Of a stretch of 21,502 nt of DNA, positions 14,117 to 20,995 are shown in pieces. Source of the stretch: JBDREC01 sp043820105 [NCBI: Pseudomonadota bacterium]. GTDB taxonomy: Bacteria; Bdellovibrionota_F; JAHFAK01. Both the position numbers and the translations under genes were made by a program. The stretch spans positions 1-21,502 of the forward strand of contig JBDREC010000009.1 of the NCBI GenBank assembly GCA_043820105.1, in the 5' to 3' direction. Numbering within the stretch: position 1 is the stretch's first letter; the number at the start of each line of letters is the position of its first letter. Under the pieces are notes generated by a model, which did no database searches, was not told where the DNA came from, and worked only from the letters and a program-made list of their open reading frames with translations.

Positions 14117-14620
14117 TTATTTTTTTGAAAGTTTAATAATTTTTTCATTCAACAAAAGCTCGCTAAGCATTAATAATCTTTTTTTCCAAAAATGTTTATC
14201 ATTCCTAACAACTTTATCAAATTTTTTCTGGGCTTCAAAATAGTTGCCCTTTAATAAATGGGCCAAACCAAGATTATATATGATTTTAACATTATCATAA
14301 TCAATTTTCTCGGCTTTTTTTAAAACCTCAATAGCATCGTCAAAGCGATCAAGATGTAGATAAAGCTCCCCCTTAAGTTCTAAAGCATAGGCATTGGGAT
14401 CTTCTTCTGAAATTAGAGGTTCTATTTCATTTAAACCCTTTTCATATTCTCCTAAACCTTGAAAGGCCATTGTCTTGAAATAGGTGATTGCTTCATCTTC
14501 AATGTTCTCATTAGACATTTCATTTAAAATATTAAGAGCTTGCTCATACTCGGTTTCATCAAGATGTTTTTGTATATTTTTTAAATTCTTCCTGGTTTTT
14601 AGATACGTTTTTATACTCAT
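14117..14620 (-). CDS. tetratricopeptide-repeat protein
   Basis: This 167-aa, Glu/Asp/Lys-rich helical protein contains about three or four TPR units. The clearest are around 25-58, 76-108 (YALELKGELYLHLDRFDDAI) and 110-142 (VKIIYNLGLAHLLKGNYFEA). It has no signal peptide, so it is probably cytoplasmic or loosely associated. It is first in an operon with the PEGA protein. The start codon follows a GTGGTAA repeat by only 9 nt and lacks a Shine-Dalgarno sequence, so initiation is either non-canonical or at a later codon; no good internal ATG stands out. TPRs usually assemble protein complexes. Confidence 0.75.
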   Translation of the reverse strand: MSIKTYLKTRKNLKNIQKHLDETEYEQALNILNEMSNENIEDEAITYFKTMAFQGLGEYEKGLNEIEPLISEEDPNAYALELKGELYLHLDRFDDAIEVLKKAEKIDYDNVKIIYNLGLAHLLKGNYFEAQKKFDKVVRNDKHFWKKRLLMLSELLLNEKIIKLSKK

Positions 14621-14629
14621 GCTAATTTA

Positions 14630-14657
14630 GTGGTAAGTGGTAAGTGGTAAGTGGTAA
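14630..14657. repeat. heptamer tandem repeat, GTGGTAA x4
   Basis: Four perfect copies lie 9 nt upstream of the TPR gene start (on the mRNA they read UUACCAC). A short related pair, ACTTAAT/ACTTAAC, follows at 14681-14694. The array fills the place where that gene's ribosome-binding site would be. Confidence 0.95.
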
Positions 14658-14785
14658 GGCTTATAGATAAAAACATTACAACTTAATACTTAACACGGGT
14701 TTCAAAATCAATTAATTTGACATATGTGAAAGTAAGTTGCAATTTATAATCAAAAAAATCAACTAATTAAAGGAGCAATATTTCA

Positions 14786-16285
14786 ATGAAATCAGTACCC
14801 AGGATTGCATTTGTTTTTTCGATTCTTATTAGCATCGCCTTATATGCTGACATTAGAAATATCAAAATATTACACTTTAATGACTTTCATGGTTACCTAA
14901 CACCTTTACAGCAAAAAGAAACTTCCCTTACAATCGGGGGAGCTGCATATCTTGCACATATGATATATAAGCATAGAGACAAAAATAGCATATTAGTATC
15001 AGCTGGAGACATGTATTTTGGCTCAACAGAATCAAACCTGAACAAAGGACAAGCAGTTAATGATATTATGAATTATTTAAAGCTTGATGCCTTTGGAATT
15101 GGCAACCATGCATTTGATTTTGGAGTAAATGCATTGAAAGATCTTTTTAATGGTGCCAACTTTGAATTTTTAGCCTGCAACCTATCTGGAATTAAATTCA
15201 TCACAACACATAAAATTATTGAGAAAAATGGACTAAAACTTCTTATCATTGGACTTTTAACAAACAAATCTTTTATGGAAACAGCTGTTGAACCGGAGTA
15301 TAAGCTAAAAGTAAGTGAGCCAATTAGTTCTCTAAAACAATTTTTAAATACATTAAATAACAAGTATGATGCTATTATTGTGCTATCTCACATTGGCTAT
15401 TCAGAAGATATAGAACTAGCTAAAGCAATAGATAAAGAATTAATTATAATCGGAGGGCATACTCATACACTGCTTAAAAGTGCTGAAAAAATCAATAAAA
15501 GTATTATTGTTCAGGCAGGAGAGCATGGAAAATACCTGGGAATACTAAATCTAAGCTTTGATAACAATAATAAAATAATAGCTCATTCAACTAGGGCAAT
15601 ACCAATAATAGCCAGTGGTTCTTTTGATAAAAAAGTCATGGAAATAGCCAGCAAGGCTGAAGCAGAAGTCACAAAGAAATTAGAAAAAGTAATTGCATAT
15701 GCAGAAACCACTCTTGATGGAGCCAGAGAAAATGTTAGAACAAAAGAAACAAACCTTGGCAATCTTGTTTCAGATTGCTTCCTGCAATGTTCAAAGGCTC
15801 AAATCGCAATAACCAATGGCGGAGCAATAAGGCAAACCATAGACCAAGGACCTGTTTCTTTAAAAAAAGTATATAATGTAATTCCTTTTCAAGATGCCCT
15901 TCAAATGACTTCAATAAAAGGATTCCAACTTAAATTAATGCTTGAGCACTTACTCCAATATGCTCCCTTGCAAAGCGGCACCTTTCCTCAGGTCTCTGGC
16001 CTTCAATTAGAATATGATAAAAATAAAGCTCCAAAAGAAAGAATTAAGTCCATAAAAATTACTGGTGAATTATTAAAAGATGACGCTACCTATTCAATGA
16101 CCACAACGGAATACATAGCCAAAACTATTGTTAAAAAACCACAATTAATTGACCTGGAATTTCAAGAAACTTGTAATGGGAATCTAATGTGGAATATCTT
16201 AACTTCCTGTTTTAAAGAAAAGAAAACATTAAACCAAAAATTAGAAGACCGAATTATAGAAATAATTGAAAAAGAAAAGAACTAG
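14786..16285 (+). CDS. secreted 5'-nucleotidase / UDP-sugar hydrolase family protein
   Basis: The 499-aa protein has a signal peptide (1-21, cleavage near LYA-DIR) and a calcineurin-type metallophosphoesterase domain. Metal ligands are LHFNDFHG (29-36, Asp33, His35), SAGD (72-75), GNHAFD (106-111), LSHIG (200-204) and GGHTHT (223-228). The C-terminal substrate-specificity domain contains TNGGAIR (343-349) and, near 460, MTTTEYIA. These enzymes hydrolyse nucleotides or UDP-sugars in the periplasm for salvage. The FxxxxD substrate-stacking residues are not obvious to me. The Shine-Dalgarno GGAG lies about 10 nt before the ATG. It converges on the LysR gene 6 bp away, with no terminator between. 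Confidence 0.9.
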   Translation: MKSVPRIAFVFSILISIALYADIRNIKILHFNDFHGYLTPLQQKETSLTIGGAAYLAHMIYKHRDKNSILVSAGDMYFGSTESNLNKGQAVNDIMNYLKLDAFGIGNHAFDFGVNALKDLFNGANFEFLACNLSGIKFITTHKIIEKNGLKLLIIGLLTNKSFMETAVEPEYKLKVSEPISSLKQFLNTLNNKYDAIIVLSHIGYSEDIELAKAIDKELIIIGGHTHTLLKSAEKINKSIIVQAGEHGKYLGILNLSFDNNNKIIAHSTRAIPIIASGSFDKKVMEIASKAEAEVTKKLEKVIAYAETTLDGARENVRTKETNLGNLVSDCFLQCSKAQIAITNGGAIRQTIDQGPVSLKKVYNVIPFQDALQMTSIKGFQLKLMLEHLLQYAPLQSGTFPQVSGLQLEYDKNKAPKERIKSIKITGELLKDDATYSMTTTEYIAKTIVKKPQLIDLEFQETCNGNLMWNILTSCFKEKKTLNQKLEDRIIEIIEKEKN

Positions 16286-16291
16286 CTAATT

Positions 16292-17176
16292 TTAATAAAT
16301 ACTGTTCTGGACAAGATCCATAAATTGCTCAATTGCTTTGGTCATTACTTTACCTTCCTTAACAATAAAATAAATATCTCTTTCAAGCTTCATGCCAGTA
16401 ACTTCTAGTTTTTTTAAAGATCCGTTCTTTAATTCCTCTTTTATAGTATGATCAGGCAATAATGACACACCTAAAGAAGCTTGAACCATTTTTTTCATAG
16501 TATCAATATTATCAGATTCAACAATATATTTTAATTTTATCTGTTTTTCTTTTAGAAAATTATTAATAACACCATAAGTAGGAGTCTCTTGACCAAAGCC
16601 AATAAAATCTATGTCATTGAGGTCTTTTAAGGAAACCTTATCTAGGGAGGCAAGATAATGATCTTTACTACAAACAAAAACCATAGAATTTTTAATAGTG
16701 TGGATTGTATTTATCCCTGATAAATTTGTAGCTCCAGCTATTATTCCAAGATCAACTTCATTTGCTTTCACCATATCAACAACTTGATCTGAAAGTTTAT
16801 AATAAACCTTGAAGCCAACCTTTGGATTAGATTTTTTAAAACGACTCACATAAGCTGGAAGCATGTGAATTCCTATTGAATTAACAGCTGCTATTACAAA
16901 CTCCCCTGCATAACCCTCTTTAGCATCGTGAATTAATTCTTCCAAATCTGAAACTGATTGAAAAATTTCACTACAATGTTTATGTAGAATCTTTCCTGTT
17001 GTTGTTAAGTATATTCTTTTATCAATTCTATCAAAAAGTTGAGTATCAAGTTCCTTTTCAAGAATTTTTATTTGTGTTGATAAGGCGGGCTGAGAAATGT
17101 TAACCAGTTTTGCTGCTTTGCTAAAATTCAAAACCTTGGCTAAAACAGCAAAGTTCTTTAGTCTTGTTAAATCCAT
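16292..17176 (-). CDS. LysR-family transcriptional regulator
   Basis: The 294-aa protein has the LysR winged helix-turn-helix at 1-60 (LTRLKNFAVLAKVLNFSKAA, then SQPALSTQIKILEKELDTQLF, then TTTGKIL). A linker helix and a periplasmic-binding-like effector domain follow, from about 90 on (FVIAAVNSIGIHMLPAYVSRF). Such regulators control a gene or operon in response to a small ligand and often repress themselves. The regulated gene is not divergent here; the nearest upstream gene (UPF0173) runs the same way, 87 bp off, so the target cannot be guessed. The start MDLTRLKNF is the family's usual position. Confidence 0.95.
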   Translation of the reverse strand: MDLTRLKNFAVLAKVLNFSKAAKLVNISQPALSTQIKILEKELDTQLFDRIDKRIYLTTTGKILHKHCSEIFQSVSDLEELIHDAKEGYAGEFVIAAVNSIGIHMLPAYVSRFKKSNPKVGFKVYYKLSDQVVDMVKANEVDLGIIAGATNLSGINTIHTIKNSMVFVCSKDHYLASLDKVSLKDLNDIDFIGFGQETPTYGVINNFLKEKQIKLKYIVESDNIDTMKKMVQASLGVSLLPDHTIKEELKNGSLKKLEVTGMKLERDIYFIVKEGKVMTKAIEQFMDLVQNSIY

Positions 17177-17263
17177 TTTTTGACCGGAAAATAAATTTAT
17201 AAACTTAATGAGTTTTATAATGGATCTGGCTCAAATGCAAGCTAAAATTGATATTGAGTTTCA

Positions 17264-17905
17264 TTATCGGCCAAGCAGCAAGCATGTATCAAATGAACAA
17301 AGTTTTTCAAACTCCATAGCATCTTCGTAAGAACCAATAATATCAGCATAATGCATGGGAATTGCCAACCTTGGTTTGATAATTTTTGCAGCTTCAGCTG
17401 CTTCAGGTGCATTCATAACATAGGTTCCACTAACAGGCAAAAATGCAATATCGCAACATACAGCTTTCATTTCAGGAATAAGATCAGTATCGCCAGCAAA
17501 ATAAATGCTCGCGTGTTCAAATGCAACAACATAACCAAGTCCTTCATAATTATATGGATGAAAAGATTTGTTCGTATTATAAGCTCGTATTGCTTTGATA
17601 GAAATAATTCCATCAGAATAATTATCGCCTGGGCTAAGAATCTTCACATCGTGATCAAGCTTACCCTGCAGCATTTTAGGCATGAATACCCTGGAGGAAG
17701 GTTTTAATATCTTTTTGATATCATCTAGAGAAAAATGATCATAATGATGATCATGACTAATAAAAATATAATCAGCTGGAGCATTTCCCTTAAGTTTCCA
17801 AGGATCAAAATAACAAACCAAATTATCAGACAAAGACCCAGTCAATTTAATACTCGAATGTCCTAAGAGCTTTATATCTTTAATATAAGCTCTGATATTT
17901 TCCAT
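17264..17905 (-). CDS. UPF0173-type metallo-beta-lactamase-fold hydrolase
   Basis: From the ATG at 17905 this 213-aa protein shows the metallo-beta-lactamase fold of the UPF0173 group. GHSSIKLTG (15-23) opens it, the metal motif HDHHYDH (51-57) fits HxHxDH, and GDTDLI and AIPMHYAD near the C-terminus supply further ligands. The substrate is unknown. A TTG two codons upstream is possible and is better spaced from AGAGAGG; I prefer the ATG. It is the last gene of rng-HAD-UPF0173, 19 bp after the HAD stop. Confidence 0.85.
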   Translation of the reverse strand: MENIRAYIKDIKLLGHSSIKLTGSLSDNLVCYFDPWKLKGNAPADYIFISHDHHYDHFSLDDIKKILKPSSRVFMPKMLQGKLDHDVKILSPGDNYSDGIISIKAIRAYNTNKSFHPYNYEGLGYVVAFEHASIYFAGDTDLIPEMKAVCCDIAFLPVSGTYVMNAPEAAEAAKIIKPRLAIPMHYADIIGSYEDAMEFEKLCSFDTCLLLGR

Positions 17906-17924
17906 AAACAATTACCTAGCCTCT

Positions 17925-18611
17925 CTAGATCTTCTCTTTCTTAATATCCTCTTTCAGCTGATTAAAATCTTCATAAATATAATCTGGATTTTCTTTTAAA
18001 AGTTCTTTTTTAGTAAAACTACCAGTTGTAACAGCAATTGATTTAAAACCGGCTTTTTTGGCAGATTGTATATCATAAGGAGTATCTCCAATTACATAAA
18101 TAGAATCATTAGCTATAATTTCTTTAGCCTCATGAATTCCTCGAGTTGCTGCAATTTTTAATATTTCAGTCCTGTCTTCTGCATCTGACCCAAAACCACC
18201 AAAAGTAAAAAAGCGGTTTAAATTTGCTCTTTCAAGTTTTATTCTCGCTCCTTCTTCAATGTTTCCTGTTGCTAAGCCAATAACGACATTTTTACTATCT
18301 TTTAGCTCATTCAAAGTGCTAATAACACCGGACATAATTTTAAACTGAGGAGATAGAGGCACTTCTGTTTTTAAATAAGCAATATAATTTTCTAAAATTG
18401 AATCAGCTATTTTTTTGGTTAATTCTTTTTTAGGAAACTTCTTTTTAAATATTTCTTTTATTATTAAATAATCTGTTTTTCCATCAGGTAAGATATCTTC
18501 AGTAGTTTCTTCACAATTCAAGCATTTTTTAAATGATTTGGCTAAAGATCTATCTCCAGCGCCCCCAGACAATAGTAAGGTTCCATCAATGTCGAATAAA
18601 AATAATTTCAC
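17925..18611 (-). CDS. HAD-family hydrolase, phosphoglycolate-phosphatase-like
   Basis: The 228-aa HAD phosphatase has motif I FDIDGTL (6-12, nucleophile Asp7, Asp9), the motif II Thr in GLATGN (112-117), Lys in motif III (near 125) and motif IV GDTPYD (175-180). A cap domain lies at about 15-90. This resembles phosphoglycolate phosphatases and related housekeeping 'house-cleaning' phosphatases, but the substrate cannot be read from sequence. The gene follows rng by 17 bp and precedes UPF0173 in one operon. Confidence 0.9.
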   Translation of the reverse strand: MKLFLFDIDGTLLLSGGAGDRSLAKSFKKCLNCEETTEDILPDGKTDYLIIKEIFKKKFPKKELTKKIADSILENYIAYLKTEVPLSPQFKIMSGVISTLNELKDSKNVVIGLATGNIEEGARIKLERANLNRFFTFGGFGSDAEDRTEILKIAATRGIHEAKEIIANDSIYVIGDTPYDIQSAKKAGFKSIAVTTGSFTKKELLKENPDYIYEDFNQLKEDIKKEKI

Positions 18612-18628
18612 TTTTTTCCTCCTGCTTT

Positions 18629-20128
18629 TTAACTAAGCTCAATAACTTCAAACTGCTCAAGGTGATAATTTTGACTTGAAGTAATATCAACCTCAATCCC
18701 GTATCTTTCTTTTATTTGATCGCAATTAACCCTACCATTACTCAGCATATCTTGTACTTGCCAGTGTGCTGTTACTTTAAATCGCTTAACAGTAGGATTA
18801 CGCTTTGACTTTTTTCTTAAAAGTCGAAGAATTTCAATACAAGTAGATCTCTTAGATTTCAAATAACCTCGACCTTCACAGTAATAACAAGGTTCTGTGA
18901 GCACGTCTGATAAGTTGGCTCTGGTCCTTTTTCTGGTCATTTGCATAATACCAAATTCTGAAATTTTTGAAATATTGGTTTTTGCTTTATCTTTTTTAAG
19001 CATTTCTTCAAATGATTTTTCAATTTTTTCGCGATTTAATTCCTTTAACATATCAATAAAATCAATTATTACTATTCCACCTATATTTCTTAACCTTAAT
19101 TGATAGGCTATTTCTTGGGCTGCTTCAAGATTGGTCTTTACAATTGTGTCTTCAAGGTTACCCTTCCCAACATATTTTCCAGTATTAACATCAATGGCTA
19201 CCAAGGCCTCTGTTTGCTCAATAACAATATAACCACCTGATTTTAACCAAACTTTTCTGCTTAAGGCTTGTTCTATTTCTTTATCAATTCCATAGGCATC
19301 AAAAAGGGTATCTGCACCAGAATAATGCTCAACCTTAACATCTTGAGATTGAATAAATCTTCGTGCAAACTCTTCAATTCTATTTTTATGAAATTCAGTG
19401 TCTATTACAATTCTTTTTGTTTCTTCAGTAGTCAAATCTCTTGCTGCCTTTAAGGGAAGATCAAGATCCTGATGAATTAATTTTGATGCTTTACTTTCTT
19501 TAGATTTTGTAAAAATATCCTGCCAAAGATTTTGTAAGTATTTCATGTCAGCTAAAATTTCTTCTTTAGTCTTTCCTTCGCAAACAGTTCGAATAATATA
19601 ACCGCCAGAATCAGCTCTCAGTTCCTGAACAATCTCTTTTAACCTTTGTCTTTCATCTTCATCTTCAATTCTTTTGGAAACACCTATATGCTCCATGGTT
19701 GGCATGTATACAAGATGTCTTCCAGGCAGAGAAACATGCGAGGTAATTCGGGCACCCTTTGTGCCGATGGGATCTTTGGCAATTTGAACTAAAACCTCTT
19801 CACCTTCTTTTAGCATGTTTTGAATTGAAAGCTCTTTAGGAGCCTTATTTTCAGAATTATTCTTGTTTTTTTTATCTTCTAATAAATCTAAACCAGCATA
19901 CTCTTCTTTCACTTCACTAACATATAAAAAGGCAGCCCTATCAATACCAATATCAACAAAGGCTGCTTGCATACCAGGCAGCACTCTAACAACTTTACCT
20001 AAATAAATATTGCCAACATAACCTCTATCCTGCTCGCGCTCAATATAAAGCTCAACTACTTCACTGTTTTCACGAAGAGCAACTCTGGTTTCATTATCAA
20101 GCACGCTTATAAGTATTTCATTTTCCAT
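18629..20128 (-). CDS. rng: ribonuclease G (RNase E/G family)
   Basis: The 499-aa endoribonuclease belongs to the RNase E/G family, which cuts AU-rich single-stranded RNA in mRNA decay and in 5' maturation of 16S rRNA. The N-terminal S1 domain (about 35-130: GYVGNIYLGKVVRVLPGMQA) has an Asn/Lys-rich insert (86-96). The Mg-binding DNase-I-like core carries AIDVNTG (311-317, Asp313) and IIDFIDM (354-360, Asp356 and Asp359). The zinc link CYYC is at 414-417. No RNase E-style long C-terminal scaffold is present, so RNase G is the better name. A good promoter (20180-20208) precedes it and it heads the operon with the HAD and UPF0173 genes. Confidence 0.95.
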   Translation of the reverse strand: MENEILISVLDNETRVALRENSEVVELYIEREQDRGYVGNIYLGKVVRVLPGMQAAFVDIGIDRAAFLYVSEVKEEYAGLDLLEDKKNKNNSENKAPKELSIQNMLKEGEEVLVQIAKDPIGTKGARITSHVSLPGRHLVYMPTMEHIGVSKRIEDEDERQRLKEIVQELRADSGGYIIRTVCEGKTKEEILADMKYLQNLWQDIFTKSKESKASKLIHQDLDLPLKAARDLTTEETKRIVIDTEFHKNRIEEFARRFIQSQDVKVEHYSGADTLFDAYGIDKEIEQALSRKVWLKSGGYIVIEQTEALVAIDVNTGKYVGKGNLEDTIVKTNLEAAQEIAYQLRLRNIGGIVIIDFIDMLKELNREKIEKSFEEMLKKDKAKTNISKISEFGIMQMTRKRTRANLSDVLTEPCYYCEGRGYLKSKRSTCIEILRLLRKKSKRNPTVKRFKVTAHWQVQDMLSNGRVNCDQIKERYGIEVDITSSQNYHLEQFEVIELS

Positions 20129-20179
20129 ATAGGTTACTTATTCCATATTAATTTTAGATTCTTAAAAAACCGGGAAAAT

Positions 20180-20208
20180 AACATAGTAAATAAAAATTTA
20201 GATGGCAA
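20180..20208 (-). promoter_or_regulatory. rng operon promoter
   Basis: On the minus strand TTGCCA (20203-20208) and TATGTT (20180-20185) are separated by 17 bp, about 50 bp upstream of the rng start. The 14-unit heptamer array begins only 9 bp further upstream, so changes in array length would alter DNA directly adjoining this promoter. Confidence 0.6.
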
Positions 20209-20217
20209 GATTAATAA

Positions 20218-20315
20218 GTGGTAAGTGGTAAGTCGTAAGTGGTAAGTGGTAAGTGGTAAGTCGTAAGTGGTAAGTGGTAAGTGGTAAGTGGTAAGTCGTA
20301 AGTGGTAAGTGGTGA
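20218..20315. repeat. heptamer tandem repeat, GTGGTAA x14
   Basis: Fourteen abutting 7-bp units make up 98 bp with no interruption. Units 3, 7 and 12 read GTCGTAA, the last reads GTGGTGA and the other ten are identical. It sits between divergent rng and the HIT gene. The same unit occurs at 3941 and 14630 with four copies each. Confidence 0.98.
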
Positions 20316-20420
20316 GATTTTTGATTAAATTTTATAATGCAAGTGAAAAAAAATTTTATTGCATCTTATTTGATTAAAATTTAGAAGAAAACTAACTTTT
20401 ATTTTTAAAAAGGATTTATA

Positions 20421-20765
20421 ATGTCTGATTGTCTTTTTTGTAAAATAGTAAACAAAGAAATTCCAGCAAAAATTGTTTATGAAGATGATTTGTGCCTTGT
20501 TTTTGAGGACATACATCCACAGGCCCCAATTCATTTTTTAGCGATTCCAAAAAAGCATATTAAAACATTCATGGATTTAGGGGATGAAGACTCGGAGTTC
20601 ATTGCTTCAATGATTAAAGGTTTACAAGTCTGTGCTGAAGATAATGGCCTTAACAAAGATGGCTTTAGGACAGTCATCAATAATGGCAAACATGGGGGAC
20701 AAGAGGTTTATCATGTTCACATGCATTTGCTTGGTGGAAGGCAGATGGACTGGCCTCCAGGCTAA
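20421..20765 (+). CDS. HIT-family (Hint-like) protein
   Basis: The 114-aa protein is a full-length histidine-triad protein. It begins with DCLFCKIVNKEIP (3-15; Cys4, Cys7), has PKKHI and FRTVINNG, and ends with the active-site triad HVHMHLLGG (98-106; His98, His100, His102). Members hydrolyse adenosine phosphoramidates and related nucleotides and are housekeeping proteins in most bacteria. AGGA lies 6 nt before the ATG. Near-duplicate 14-mers TTGATTAAATTTTA/TTGATTAAAATTTA (20321-20334, 20370-20383) are in the leader. Confidence 0.95.
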   Translation: MSDCLFCKIVNKEIPAKIVYEDDLCLVFEDIHPQAPIHFLAIPKKHIKTFMDLGDEDSEFIASMIKGLQVCAEDNGLNKDGFRTVINNGKHGGQEVYHVHMHLLGGRQMDWPPG

Positions 20766-20769
20766 CAAG

Positions 20770-20797
20770 CGTATTACGTATTTCGTATTACGTATTT
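20770..20797. repeat. heptamer tandem repeat, CGTATTW x4
   Basis: Units alternate CGTATTA, CGTATTT, CGTATTA and CGTATTT, with a decayed fifth (CGTTAAG), beginning 4 bp after the HIT stop codon. Read in the other phase it is the GTATTTC unit of 11731-11758. Confidence 0.95.
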
Positions 20798-20900
20798 CGT
20801 TAAGAACATGCTGATTTTTAGGCGAAAGAGCTGATTTTAATGCTTTTTTTTATGCTGCTCCGAATCACACCTGCCTGTAAACTCCTGATTTTATTAAAAT

Positions 20901-20929
20901 TTGACTTTGGCATCAATATTGCTTATAAT
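20901..20929 (+). promoter_or_regulatory. near-consensus sigma70 promoter
   Basis: TTGACT (20901-20906), 17 bp and TATAAT (20924-20929) make the strongest promoter seen in the window. It drives the micro-ORF and the lipoprotein gene that follow, with transcription starting near 20936. Confidence 0.85.
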
Positions 20930-20949
20930 AGTATAGTAAAGCAAAAAAT

Positions 20950-20982
20950 ATGAAAAAGCTAGAAACCGTTTTAATTAAATAA
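20950..20982 (+). CDS. 10-codon micro-ORF resembling the next gene's start
   Basis: ATGAAAAAGCTAGAAA opens a 10-codon ORF (MKKLETVLIK, stop TAA) in the leader of the lipoprotein gene. It differs from that gene's own opening, ATGAATAAGCTAGAAA, by one base in sixteen. It has no clear Shine-Dalgarno sequence. It could be a small duplicated relic of the gene start or an upstream leader peptide. Whether it is translated is unknown. Confidence 0.3.
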   Translation: MKKLETVLIK

Positions 20983-20995
20983 ACAAGAGGTTATG

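Noticed and set aside
14717-14750. Promoter TTGACA plus TATAAT before the 5'-nucleotidase
   Set aside because: Both boxes are good but 22 bp apart, too far for one sigma70 promoter; at most one of them is used.
20218-20315. CRISPR array
   Set aside because: Units are 7 bp, abutting, with no spacers; no cas genes are visible.
20766-20900. Small RNA or riboswitch after the HIT gene
   Set aside because: Only a GCTGATTTT pair (20810-20818, 20830-20838) is visible; it precedes the promoter at 20901, so it cannot be a leader riboswitch of the lipoprotein gene.
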